DNA of 64,000 nt. Origin: Trichomonas vaginalis G3 (taxonomy: Eukaryota; Parabasalia; Trichomonadida; Trichomonadidae). The position numbers were made by a program, and so were the translations under genes. Of the stretch, positions 1 through 8,604 are shown piece by piece. A model generated the notes under the pieces. The model was not told the DNA's origin. It ran no database searches and was given only the letters and a program-made list of their open reading frames with translations. Numbering within the stretch: position 1 is the first letter of the stretch; each line of letters starts with the position of its first letter. The stretch covers positions 124,001 to 188,000 of the forward strand of contig NC_067205.1 in NCBI RefSeq assembly GCF_026262505.1, read 5' to 3'.

Positions 1-46
1 GTTCTTCTGGCTTTGGAATGGACTCGGTTGGTGGTACGTCGGACAT

Positions 47-556
47 TGTCTTGAAACAATAAAAGACTTGTCTTGAAAAAGTAAAAGACTTGTCTTGAAA
101 CAATAAAAGACTTGTCTTGAAAAAGTAAAAGACTTGTCTTGAAAAAGTAAAAGACTTGTCTTGAAAAAGTAAAAGACTTGTCTTGAAAAAGTAAAAGACT
201 TGTCTTGAAAAAAGTAAAAGACTTGTCTTGAAAAAGTAAAAGACTTGTCTTGAAAAAGTAAAAGACTTGTCTTGAAAAAGTAAAAGACTTGTCTTGAAAA
301 AGTAAAAGACTTGTCTTGAAAAAGTAAAAGACTTGTCTTGAAAAAGTACGGGTATCGTCTTCAATCAAGACCACTGTTCTCAAATTTGAGAACTTTACAC
401 CAAAAAATTTCTTGAAAAATAACGGGTCTTGTCTTGAAAAAGTAAAAGACTTGTCTTGAAAAAGTAAAAGACTTGTCTTGAAAAAGTAAAAGACTTGTCT
501 TGAAACAATAAAAGACTTGTCTTGAAAAAGTAAAAGACTTGTCTTGAAACAATGAC
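47..556. repeat. 21-bp tandem array in Polinton copy 1
   Basis: About 20 copies of a 21-bp unit containing AAAAGACTTGTCTTG run through this stretch, with some units carrying a CAATA variant and a non-repeat gap at roughly 357-425. The unit contains a short palindrome (AGACTTGTCT). The homologous place in copy 2 (31,545-31,850) holds a different tandem array, so this spot repeatedly grows arrays of unrelated sequence. The end of the copy 2 ATPase gene contains CTTGTCTTGAAACAAT, which also occurs in this array and may be its seed. Confidence 0.9.
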
Positions 557-680
557 CGACATAGACCCAGCAGATGAGGCAATTTACATTATAGAGCTAC
601 CTGAGCCATCTTTGGTGTCAAGCTTGAAAAATAAACGCTTTACATGTATTTTTCAGCAACTTCGTCAAATACTTTTATAG
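552..680 (+). CDS. Small ORF with an ELPEPS motif (weak)
   Basis: A 42-codon open frame runs from the edge of the 21-bp array into the 3' end of the opposite GIY-YIG gene. It reads IYIIELPEPS in its middle. Copy 2 encodes IYHLELPEPS at the matching place on its minus strand (about 31,505-31,540). That shared motif is the only reason to list it. No family is recognised and it may be only the tail of a larger decayed gene. Confidence 0.25.
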   Translation: MTDIDPADEAIYIIELPEPSLVSSLKNKRFTCIFQQLRQILL

Positions 681-1254
681 CTTTGTCGATCTCATCTACT
701 TCAAACGTTTCTTTACCTCTCGTGGGAGCACCATACAATTTCTCAAACTTTTCAAGTAGTTCTGTTTCAGCAGCTCTCATATCGTTAACGAACGCAACCT
801 TAACTCTATTGACTATACTGTCATATCTTTGAGTTATATTAAATGTTCTTCCTATCTTATATCTCTTTGTATTGAAGTCCTTCGGTTTCTGAACGATGTA
901 AAGTAAGCCTTCACAGCAACGTTCCGTATCGAATGAACCATATGTTATGAAATTATATCCAACAACTGGGTCAATCCAGAACAAAACTACTGGTATAAGA
1001 CTTTTGTCTATAAGATATGCTCTTGTTCCATAGAATCTTACTGATATCATAAGCTCAGGATTTCTTGTCAAAATTTTCTGAGTTGAAGCATTTTTAACCC
1101 AGTCGTGGGATGTTTTCTTTTCAGATAGTGTTAGAATGTCTGACAAAGAATATTTTTTGTATTTCTTTGAGTATCTTACGTTTAAATCACCTATTCTAAC
1201 CACTTTGGTGTCATTGTCTATCTTTTTAACTGTTTCAAACTCAGTGCTTGTCAT
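640..1254 (-). CDS. GIY-YIG (T5orf172-like) protein with KilA-N-like N-terminus
   Basis: 204 residues, nearly identical to the 203-residue copy 2 gene at 29,967. The C-terminal half shows a GIY-YIG-type layout: GLLYIV near residue 116, then YKIGRT about 15 residues on, an Arg/Tyr helix, and an acidic helix with AETELLEKF. The N-terminal 70 residues (YSLSDILTLSEKK) look like a degenerate KilA-N or Bro-type DNA-binding region. Proteins with this order are common in large DNA viruses and phages. A nuclease or DNA-binding role is inferred. It looks whole. The start is preceded by a T-rich motif and TGTAAGAACAG. Confidence 0.65.
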   Translation of the reverse strand: MTSTEFETVKKIDNDTKVVRIGDLNVRYSKKYKKYSLSDILTLSEKKTSHDWVKNASTQKILTRNPELMISVRFYGTRAYLIDKSLIPVVLFWIDPVVGYNFITYGSFDTERCCEGLLYIVQKPKDFNTKRYKIGRTFNITQRYDSIVNRVKVAFVNDMRAAETELLEKFEKLYGAPTRGKETFEVDEIDKAIKVFDEVAEKYM

Positions 1255-1324
1255 TTCCTGTTCTTACATACAAAATAAAAAAATAAAAAAAATAAAAACT
1301 AACGCTATTTTTTTATCTTGTATA

Positions 1325-1850
1325 AAAGATATGATTTCAGGGATTTTTTTACGAAGTGCAAAAGTTCTCTTCGTCAAAAAAATACAGTTATATCATGAAA
1401 TTTGGTCATTTTTTCACGATTTTCATGAGTTTTAGGCGACTACGGTTTTTCTCCCACTCGCATTTTTTCACGATTTTCATGTGTTTTAGGCGACTACGGT
1501 TTTTTCCGTACTCGCAATTTTTTACGATTTTCATGAGTTTTAGGCGACCAGGTTTTTCTCCCACTCGCAATTTTTCACGATTTTCATGAGTTTTTTTTAC
1601 GATTTTCGTACGGAATCTCTACCCTCGGTTTTCCGAGGGTCGCATTTTTTCACGATTTTCATAGAGTTTTTTTACGATTTTCGTACGGAATCTCGACCCG
1701 CGGTTTTCTACCGGTCGCAAACATATGAGGAAATTCATGAAATTTGGTCATTTTTTCATGATTTCAGGGATTTTTTTACGAAGAGTAAAAGTTCACTTCG
1801 TCAAAAAAATACAGTTATATCATGAAATTTGGTCATTTTTTTCAGCAAAA
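1325..1850. repeat. Mixed tandem and palindromic repeats (intergenic, copy 1)
   Basis: No gene. Four units of about 55 bp built on GATTTTCATGAGTTTTAGGCG run from 1,417 to 1,590. Two palindromic units of family B follow (about 1,600-1,640 and 1,670-1,715), each with ACGATTTTCGTACGGAATCT before a GC-rich hairpin. Both sides carry units with ACAGTTATATCATGAAATTT, the same repeat that forms an 85-bp triplicate at 29,636-29,890 in copy 2. The second family B unit is followed by CAAACATATGAGGAAATTC, which matches the coding sequence flanking the family B unit in the copy 2 MSV199-type gene. Confidence 0.8.
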
Positions 1851-1975
1851 ATATATTTTAGGTGGAACCAGGTCCCTCGGTCCCTCGGTCCCTCGGTCCC
1901 TCGGTCAAATGAACTTCTCTGAAAAAGTGTGACAACATGACATTTTGACAACAACACAGGAAATAGACTTCATCG
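1850..1975 (-). repeat. Intergenic module with a CCCTCGGT minisatellite
   Basis: A module of about 110 bp: TATATTTTAG, then four or so CCCTCGGT units, then TTCTCTGAAAAAGTGTGACA and ACATGACATTTTGACA. It recurs in either orientation near 3,200-3,310, 4,210-4,325, 13,705-13,800, 27,960-28,110 and 29,515-29,630, always between element genes. Confidence 0.8.
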
Positions 1976-2021
1976 TCAATGAGTGTAAATCAGGCAAAAA
2001 TATATTTCTACCATAAAAGTT

Positions 2022-2918
2022 TTATAAGCGTTTTACATGGTATATGTTGTGATGGTTCATGACTTTAAACAGTTTTGTAGCTTCTATTTCTTCACGAAGG
2101 ATATCAAAAGTTTTAACGATACCGAAAGTTTCTTTATATTTCTTCTTGACATCTGAAAGAAGGAAATCGTTAGCAGTTGGATAGTTTTTGTTCAGAAATG
2201 TCAACATGTCCATTTTATCTTCTGCTGGTTTCTCTGCTTCTTTCTTTAAGTCAGTATAGTCTTTTCGCATACGTTCTATCTCTTTGACGGAGTAGTTATA
2301 TTTCCTCATTGCTGCTTTACATTTTGAACATTGTGGGTTCATTTTAGCATTGTACATTGAAACCTTACCTGCTAAAACAAGTAAGGCGTAAATGGTTTTC
2401 TTTAACTCAAAAGTTGCTGGTTTTATTTGTTCGTTCCATACCTTACCTCTTCTATCTTTATCTCTTATCTGCCATACACATTTTGCAACTAACGAAACAA
2501 AGTTGTCGTAGGTCTTAAACTCCCCAGATTTATATATGTCAATGAAATATACCATATCGCAGTCTTTGTGGTTGCAATGAAATCCAAGAAACTCATAGTT
2601 TGCCTTACGTATGAACTTCTTGGTTTCTACTGAGTCAGTTGGTTTCACTTCTATTTCATCGAATTCTGGAATAGTAAGCTTTTGTTGTTGTATTTCAGGA
2701 AGTTTAGGCAGATGGTCAATAATATCCTGCATTTCATAAAGATACTGTTCATTTGTTTCATCTTTCGCACTACAGTCTAAATCTCCTTGGAGAAGTTCTT
2801 GCTTTATCTTCTGGATTTCTGTTTCGAAAGTATATGAAGAAGGAATGAAGCTTTTCATCTCTACTAACATTGAAGTTGGGTTCATGACTAACGAGTTTGG
2901 TGCTGTTGTTGCTAACAT
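2022..2918 (-). CDS. 298-residue Polinton protein, unknown, possible Zn-binding centre
   Basis: 298 residues, closely matched by the copy 2 gene at 28,537. No family is recognised with certainty. The middle has HCNHKDCDMVYF and, about 80 residues later, CSKCKAA, which could together bind a metal. The C-terminal 60 residues (FLNKNYPTANDFL to HVKRL) are charged and mostly helical. It sits between the GIY-YIG and KilA-N genes, and all three have the same start-proximal motif (T-rich, then TGTAAGAACA), so they probably form one expression class. It looks whole. Confidence 0.75.
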   Translation of the reverse strand: MLATTAPNSLVMNPTSMLVEMKSFIPSSYTFETEIQKIKQELLQGDLDCSAKDETNEQYLYEMQDIIDHLPKLPEIQQQKLTIPEFDEIEVKPTDSVETKKFIRKANYEFLGFHCNHKDCDMVYFIDIYKSGEFKTYDNFVSLVAKCVWQIRDKDRRGKVWNEQIKPATFELKKTIYALLVLAGKVSMYNAKMNPQCSKCKAAMRKYNYSVKEIERMRKDYTDLKKEAEKPAEDKMDMLTFLNKNYPTANDFLLSDVKKKYKETFGIVKTFDILREEIEATKLFKVMNHHNIYHVKRL

Positions 2919-2984
2919 GTTCTTACAATAAAAATAAAAAAATATTTTTTTTAAAAAAAACTAAAATATATTTTTGCCGAATTC

Positions 2985-3310
2985 AAGAGTTTTGTGTGTT
3001 TTCTACGGTGGGGCCAAAAGTGGCTCGACCTCAAAACAAGCATTTCGTGAAGAATATACCAACCGCCGGAATTCCGCGGGTTGCTTTTTATACAAAACAT
3101 ATACGAAGAAGTCTCAACAAAACAAGCATTTCGTGAAGAATATACCACCCCGCGGAATTCCGCGGGGTGCTTTTTATACAAAACATTGACGATGAAGTCT
3201 ACTTCCTGGACTGTTGTCAAAATGTCATGTTGTCACACTTTTTCAGAGAAGTTAAAATGACCGAGTGACCGAGTGACCTGGTGAGATCTAAAAATATATT
3301 TTTGCCGAAT
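2985..3310. repeat. Palindromic units (family A) plus intergenic module, copy 1
   Basis: Two hairpin units, centred near 3,072 and 3,158, carry palindromes built on CCGCGGAATTCCGCGG. Each is flanked by GTGAAGAATATACC on one side and GCTTTTTATACAAAA on the other. They are followed by a copy of the GTTGTCAAAATGTCATGTTG module and a GACCGAGT minisatellite near 3,260-3,282. No reading frame here is supported. Confidence 0.85.
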
Positions 3311-3333
3311 TCAATAAAAATAAAATGGTTCAT

Positions 3334-3992
3334 TTACTCAAAATATTTTTGTACAAAAGGACCCCAACCTTTTAACCTCTCTTCTGTAGCTTCTAATGAA
3401 ACTTTAGCGAGTTCATATTCTCTAAATTCTCTCTTTAAATCTTCTTGTTCCCATTGGTTTAGTTCGTATGGAGAATCTCTATAACCAGAACATATCTCAT
3501 GTTCATGTTCTATTTGTTTTTCATGCATTTTTCTAACTTCTTCTTCGAACAAAGGTTTAGCATTCTCTGCTGTATCTTCAAGTTCTTCTTCATCTAATTT
3601 CTCATGAACTTTCTTGTCTATGGAGTCCATAATTTTTCCAACTGCTATGCAATATTTTGGAGAAGCCCACATTGCTATATAGTTTTAAGTCTTGGGTCTA
3701 CATACATTCCTCTAACCTGTTTGATTTCATCGGAATTCCTGCATTAACATTGTATAAAAAGCACCCGCGGAATTCCGCGGGTGGTATATTCTTCACAAAA
3801 TGCCTTAAAATACTCTTCCCAGGACTTATTTTCCAACAACCTTCTAAAGTCTTTCCTAAACTGCTGACATATCTTTGTTGCATTTATATAACCATCCCTG
3901 TCTCTACGTAAGACTTCAATACCGTTATAGGTGCCTTTTGTGAATGTTTCGCCATTAGATTTGTTCGTGAACGTTTTTGCTTCGACTGTCAT
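3334..3992 (-). pseudogene. KilA-N domain gene, copy 1 (broken)
   Basis: Matches the 220-residue gene at 27,287 in copy 2 over its whole length. The KilA-N signature GYINATKIC and the later YIAMWASPKY helix are recognisable. A family A palindromic unit (3,761-3,784) lies inside the coding region at the same place as in copy 2, so that insertion predates the split of the two copies. The gene looks broken, with about one or two breaks. KilA-N proteins bind DNA in phages and large DNA viruses. Confidence 0.8.
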
Positions 3993-4027
3993 ACTGTTCT
4001 TACAATAAAAATAAAAAATATTTTTTG

Positions 4028-4325
4028 GTGGGACGTCGGACATTCGTTTGTGGCTTAACCGTCGGACATTCGTTTGTGGCTTAACCGTCGGACATTCGTT
4101 TGTGGCTCGACCTCAAAACAAGCATTTCGTGAAGAATATACCACCCCGCGGAATTCCGCGGGGTGCCTTTTTATACAAAATTCAACGGGTGAAAGAATAC
4201 GATGAAGTTTATTTCCTGTGTTGTTGTCAAAATGTCATGTTGTCACACTTTTTCAGAGAAGTTCATTTGACCGAGGGACCGAGGGACCGAGGGACCTCTT
4301 CACCTAAAATATATTTTTCAATACT
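4028..4325. repeat. Iterated GTCGGACATTCG unit, family A hairpin and module
   Basis: Three units of CGTCGGACATTCGTTTGTGG lie at about 4,032-4,110. Next is a family A palindrome (4,141-4,166) with its GAAGAATATACC and TTTTTATACAAA flanks, then the GTTGTCAAAATGTCATGTTG module and four ACCGAGGG units (4,269-4,295). The same elements occur, differently ordered, in the matching spacer of copy 2 (27,000-27,286). Confidence 0.8.
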
Positions 4326-5178
4326 TTTTCAGCACTTTTCCGTAGTTGTATATGAAAGACAATTCGAGATAAAAGTCATAGTATAATGGTATAATATGCT
4401 GCACACCGTTTGTTGTGAACCAAATTTGAAAGTCAGAGAAACTGTTACTAGGTGGTTCGTAGAATTTAGAAGCAAAGTCATAAAAGTCCTTACCGATACA
4501 AAGAAAACTGTTGTTGCTTGAACTGAAACTTGCATGACATATAACATTTTGAGGGTCGAAGACGTTTTTATAAACTGTCAAATCTGCTGGTGGGAGTATA
4601 AATTTAAAAGGACCGTCAGGTGGCAATGGTTCGTTCTGGTTTAGTAACCGAAGAAATTGCGCCCAAGAACGTTTGTCTACTCCCCAATATAAAAACTCTG
4701 TATCTCTTGGAGGGTTATTTTCAATCCTTTGAAATGAAACGGTGGAATTCATCTTGTCGTATTCTAGCTTCAGATAGTACGTTCCGTTTAGTAAAGAATG
4801 GTATTTTTCTTGAAATTCCCAGTAGTATTTGTTTATTTGAGTTTGAAAGTCATTTAGAGTTTTTTCAAGACTTTCGTCTGAACGAATAGTAAAGATCTTC
4901 ATTTCGTCAAATTTTTCTATTAGACCGTCAGAACCTTTATACTGACCGTGAAAATATACTGCGAACATAAAAGCGTTAGTTCTATTTGAAAACAAAACTC
5001 TTCTAAATCCTATTGCCTTTGCATCTGAAGGACTTTGAAGCCAGCGAATTGGATAGTCAAACCTGTATGAGCCGGATGAAATTTCTTCATCTGATATAGT
5101 CCTGCCAGCGTTTGTAAAGATATAGTCTAACGGTTTTGTATCTGCTACTTTTGTTCTTTGTTTTTCAACCTGAAGCAT
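4318..5178 (-). CDS. 286-residue Polinton protein, paralogue of the 282-residue protein
   Basis: 286 residues; the copy 2 counterpart is at 26,118. It is a paralogue of the 282-residue protein at 11,156 of the same element. Both begin MLxxEKxxxxVAxTKPLD, share RFDYPxRWL, an AIGFRR segment, FSxxxNSFLC, YEPPSxSxSDFQVWFTT, and end LELSFIYNY. The mixed beta-type composition and presence of two copies per element fit a virion component or host-interaction protein, but no named family is recognised. The ATG follows a T-rich motif (GTATATTTTTACATATATTAA). It looks whole. Confidence 0.75.
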   Translation of the reverse strand: MLQVEKQRTKVADTKPLDYIFTNAGRTISDEEISSGSYRFDYPIRWLQSPSDAKAIGFRRVLFSNRTNAFMFAVYFHGQYKGSDGLIEKFDEMKIFTIRSDESLEKTLNDFQTQINKYYWEFQEKYHSLLNGTYYLKLEYDKMNSTVSFQRIENNPPRDTEFLYWGVDKRSWAQFLRLLNQNEPLPPDGPFKFILPPADLTVYKNVFDPQNVICHASFSSSNNSFLCIGKDFYDFASKFYEPPSNSFSDFQIWFTTNGVQHIIPLYYDFYLELSFIYNYGKVLKKY

Positions 5179-5234
5179 TTAATATATGTAAAAATATACT
5201 GTTTTAAAAACGTTTTAAAATGGTATGCAATGTT

Positions 5235-7385
5235 TTATTTCATGCAATGTTTTATTTCTGTCCCGTCTTCAAGTACACCCCAGTACTTGCGCTTGGATAT
5301 TACATGAACTTCGGAAAATACCTTGTCTAGCTTAAAACAGCCCATCCTTTCACCGACTAAACCCATTTCAATGAGTTTGTTGTATCCTTCTTCGTTCGTC
5401 ATGAGTGCGTCAATGTTCTCATAGTATACCTTCACTTTCGATTTAACTTCCGAGAAAAATTTGTTGTAGTTGTCAAGGACTGCCTTTGCGAACTGAGGAT
5501 AAGACCAATGTTCGACAATAGGTTTTACTGTGGTTACTAAGCCATTTTGACCTTGGTGAACTCGTATTTCAAAACAAAAGGAGAACCTTTCAACAAAGTT
5601 GTCGACCTTCTCATAGTGTTTACTCTTCATCTTTTGAGGTTTCTTAATGGAATATCCCCATGTCGAATTCATAAGCAATTTGATTGTCATTGCAAGTTTG
5701 GGGTTTGAAGCTTTCCTAATATCATAGAGTTGTTGTATGACTTTTCCAACTGTATAGTTCCTTCCCGGGAACTCACCGTCTTCGTTTGGAATTCCAGTCG
5801 GGATATATTGGACGAACCTCATGTACGCAGCGTTAAGGTCGACATAGTATATTTTTTCGTATGAGTCGAACTTGTCGCATCCAATCGGCCCAGTTCGTGG
5901 AAATTCAAGTGAGTCTCTTATCTTTTGAGAAACCTCGCCTGTTATCTCATAAACATCGTCAAAGCAACCTGTTTCATATAAAACCTTCTGAGCTAACTCA
6001 GAAGCTCTCCAATACAATTTGACGTCGATTGGATTTCTCAATGGAAGTTTGTTTATAGCATCTTGAAGTTCTTGCAACCTCATTGGAAGTTCTTCTGGTT
6101 CAGGTTGGTATCCGAACAATCCAACTCCTTTTGGAGCTGTGTACTTCTTTTGTGCTATAACCTTGTCTGGAACAACTTTTGGTCTTACCAACAATGAAAA
6201 GTTTGTTTCATCTTTTGGTACAAAAGTTTCTGTCAGCTTGTCATCTGGAATTGGTTCCAACAAGCCTTTCTCGAAAAGAATGTTAACAGCTCTGACAATG
6301 TTGCATTTGCCCTTTCCGAACAATGGGTGTGTAAGACTTTCGTTCAACATGAAGTGGTTGTGGACAAGTACAATCTTCAACCATGGCAATTTGAAGTCAA
6401 TAACATAGTCATCGTGCGAAGAACCTTTCTCAGTCGGAATGTTGACTCGGATATTCACATTTGCCAACGGTGCAATCTTTGTCAATTGACTTCTGAGAAT
6501 GTACCTTGTTTTCACACATGACTCAAGATACTTCATTTTCTCATCTGTAACAAGACCAGAGTTCCTGAGACATGTAAGAATACAAGGTTCATTGACAATT
6601 TTTTCAATTGAATTGTAAATTCCATACCTTGTTAAGTCAATGTCAGACTTATTTCTGAACGGGAAGTATCCAGCATGTTGTCTGACTGCTTGAGGGTTAG
6701 GTTGGTACCATTCGAACTTCACGCTTGCAATTCCTTCAATTGCATTTAAGATGTCTGAGTCGGAGTCAAACATTTGTTCTCTCTTTGTAGTCTTGAAAGC
6801 GTCAAGAAGCTTTGCAGCTGTTTGTTCATTGCCATGTGAGTAGTATATATGACCATCTAAATCTGTTACGGTTAATCTCAGGTTGTATCCTTTCTTATTT
6901 CCGTCTTGTATGGCAGCAAGTACTCCCATGAAGCCTTCTTTGTTCTTTCCATCGTCAAAGTTTACTGTAAAGGTTCGACCTGAACCAATTTTACTTCTAA
7001 CCTCGCGATACTTTTCATATGCATATCTTGTTCTTTCCATGGGGGCATGTGCGTCTTCACCTTTTCCTTTTTTCCTCCTCAAAGGATGCAATTGTTCGTC
7101 ATGTTTCCAGTAAAATCTGGCAAAGCCGTCGTGTCCTTCAACTTGAGGTTCATTAACATTGAAAGGCATGTCCATAAGCCGTTCTTCTTCTAACCTCTCA
7201 AGTCTGTTTGGATAATTTGCGCGTGCTGTTTCTAAGTCCATTTCATAGCGAAGACCAGATAGTTTGTCATAGACTTTTATGGGTCTTCCCTTCCTATATT
7301 TAAACTTCTTTGAAACTCTCCAGCCATATCTTTCTAACTCTGCTTTTATTCTAGCAGATTTTCTATCCATTCTATACGGGGGCAT
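5235..7385 (-). CDS. POLB: Polinton family B DNA polymerase (protein-primed type), copy 1
   Basis: 716 residues from the ATG at 7,385, chosen because it matches the copy 2 start (MPPYRMD) and follows ATTTTTATAAAA; a longer upstream frame reads into the neighbouring gene. Family B palm motifs are visible: DLNAAYMRF (motif A-like, near residue 515) and MNSTWGYS (motif B-like, near 573), with a YYENID stretch near 654. Polintons are thought to copy themselves with such a protein-primed polymerase. The frame is compact for the family but open throughout. The last codons and stop are tandemly duplicated at 5,228-5,260. Confidence 0.85.
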   Translation of the reverse strand: MPPYRMDRKSARIKAELERYGWRVSKKFKYRKGRPIKVYDKLSGLRYEMDLETARANYPNRLERLEEERLMDMPFNVNEPQVEGHDGFARFYWKHDEQLHPLRRKKGKGEDAHAPMERTRYAYEKYREVRSKIGSGRTFTVNFDDGKNKEGFMGVLAAIQDGNKKGYNLRLTVTDLDGHIYYSHGNEQTAAKLLDAFKTTKREQMFDSDSDILNAIEGIASVKFEWYQPNPQAVRQHAGYFPFRNKSDIDLTRYGIYNSIEKIVNEPCILTCLRNSGLVTDEKMKYLESCVKTRYILRSQLTKIAPLANVNIRVNIPTEKGSSHDDYVIDFKLPWLKIVLVHNHFMLNESLTHPLFGKGKCNIVRAVNILFEKGLLEPIPDDKLTETFVPKDETNFSLLVRPKVVPDKVIAQKKYTAPKGVGLFGYQPEPEELPMRLQELQDAINKLPLRNPIDVKLYWRASELAQKVLYETGCFDDVYEITGEVSQKIRDSLEFPRTGPIGCDKFDSYEKIYYVDLNAAYMRFVQYIPTGIPNEDGEFPGRNYTVGKVIQQLYDIRKASNPKLAMTIKLLMNSTWGYSIKKPQKMKSKHYEKVDNFVERFSFCFEIRVHQGQNGLVTTVKPIVEHWSYPQFAKAVLDNYNKFFSEVKSKVKVYYENIDALMTNEEGYNKLIEMGLVGERMGCFKLDKVFSEVHVISKRKYWGVLEDGTEIKHCMK

Positions 7386-7411
7386 TTTATAAAAATAAAA
7401 AAATGTTTTTT

Positions 7412-7992
7412 TTACTTTACGTAACCACCGGCTGCCAAAAGTCTTTGACGCCAACCCATACCAGCTAATGAAGGTTGGCTTGGTTTAGTCTGAACTAAAC
7501 TTTGGTTTTGGTTTATCTTCAGTTTTTGGCTTCCCTTCTTCTATTGGTTTTTCGTCACTTTTCGGTTCATTTGACTTTACCTCACTTGCTGGTATGGTTG
7601 TGTCGTACATCTTCATAAATGTCATATGCCATCTGTTTCTGTTTTCCTTTCAACTTTTTGTGTTTGTTGTAAAGTTTAGAATATTTCGACTCTAAGTCAA
7701 TGAGATGTTCTATAATGAACTGTTGGTCAGTGAAGTAAACTTTTCCATCTGTTGTCTCGAAAGCTCCTTCAGACTTCAATATTTTATTTGTGAGAGTCTG
7801 TTTCTTTTTTGAGATACTTGCCGTTCCATTTTTATGAAAAGTGACTTTGTAGTTAGGGTTTGTATTTCCAGACCTCACACTTTCTATTATTGAATTTTTC
7901 TTTTCATCTGTAAGTTCTTTGACAGGTTTTGACAATGGTTCTGAACTTTTTGTTTGTGGTGTCAAATCTACCGTTTCAACTTCTTCGGTCAT
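7412..7992 (-). pseudogene. Charged 176-residue-type protein, copy 1 (broken)
   Basis: Matches the gene at 23,279 in copy 2. The open part (136 codons) has an acidic N-terminus, a central VTFHKNGTASISKKKQTL segment and a coiled-coil-like LESKYSKLYNKHKKLKGKQK helix. Conserved DNA continues to 7,412, and a GMGWRQRL stretch is recognisable there. The gene looks broken, about two breaks. Function unknown; position just upstream of the polymerase might suggest a terminal-protein-like or replication accessory role, but that is speculation. Confidence 0.6.
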
Positions 7993-8011
7993 TTCATCTC
8001 AGTAAAAAATT

Positions 8012-8167
8012 TTAGTTTGGTTTGTTTTCAACTGGTTGTTGAGGTTTTTTAAGTCGGTCTAAAACTTCCTGAGGTATAGGAAGAACTTGACAAACACGTG
8101 GTTGTGTAACTGCTGGAAGCCGACAAATCCATCTTGAGCCCATTTGTCTCAATGCTATATTGTTCAT
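8012..8167 (-). CDS. 51-residue small Polinton protein
   Basis: A 51-residue frame (50 residues in copy 2, 23,107-23,259) beginning MNNIALRQMGSRW. The single-codon length difference between copies keeps frame, which supports a real gene. It is basic, with a PQEVLDRLKKP segment. It is preceded by the same 21-bp start-proximal sequence (TTTTTTACTGAGATGAA) as the next gene, so the two are probably expressed alike. No family recognised. Confidence 0.65.
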   Translation of the reverse strand: MNNIALRQMGSRWICRLPAVTQPRVCQVLPIPQEVLDRLKKPQQPVENKPN

Positions 8168-8186
8168 TTCATCTCAGTAAAAAATT

Positions 8187-8588
8187 TTACATTCCCCACG
8201 TTTGAGGCGGTTGAGGTTGGTTGTTGTTTACCCACTGTTGTGCATGGTTATATCCTCTGTTAAAGAATCTTTCACCTTGGTCCATGTAGTGCCCTGCTTG
8301 GTTATAGTAGTCATTTGCTTTGTTATAGTAGTTTCCTGCTTGTCTTCCTACATTGTCCATCCATCCTTGAACTTTTCCTCTTGTTTCAGGATTTGGAATA
8401 AGATTTGCTGCATCTCGTGCTACATCCCAACCTTTCTGTACGGTTTGTATAATAGGTTGTGCTTTCTCTTTCAGTATACCTAAAGTACTCAAAATCTTCC
8501 TTCCAACTCCAAATACACCTCTGGCTATTGTTCCCACTGCTGGCAAAAATCTAGATGCGACTCCTGCTAATGCACCAAATAAACCCAT
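8187..8588 (-). CDS. 133-residue amphipathic virion-type protein
   Basis: 133 residues; copy 2 counterpart at 22,686. It starts MGLFGALAGVASRFLPAVGT, a glycine/alanine-rich amphipathic stretch. A helical middle follows and then a Tyr/Asn/Gln-rich tail with repeated YYNxANxYYNQAGxY, ending PPQTWGM. A small protein with an amphipathic N-terminus resembles membrane-active inner capsid proteins such as adenovirus pVI; this is inference from composition. It is divergent from the integrase gene with only 16 bp between starts. Looks whole. Confidence 0.6.
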   Translation of the reverse strand: MGLFGALAGVASRFLPAVGTIARGVFGVGRKILSTLGILKEKAQPIIQTVQKGWDVARDAANLIPNPETRGKVQGWMDNVGRQAGNYYNKANDYYNQAGHYMDQGERFFNRGYNHAQQWVNNNQPQPPQTWGM

Positions 8589-8604
8589 TTCTTATAGGAT
8601 AAAA

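Noticed and set aside
1-560. 21-bp array as a CRISPR-like array
   Set aside because: Units are direct tandem copies without unique spacers, and the host is eukaryotic.
4318-5178. 286/282-residue proteins as the capsid or the adenovirus-type protease
   Set aside because: No protease His/Cys motif is visible, and better capsid candidates by position lie at 35,050-38,605. Left as unknown family.
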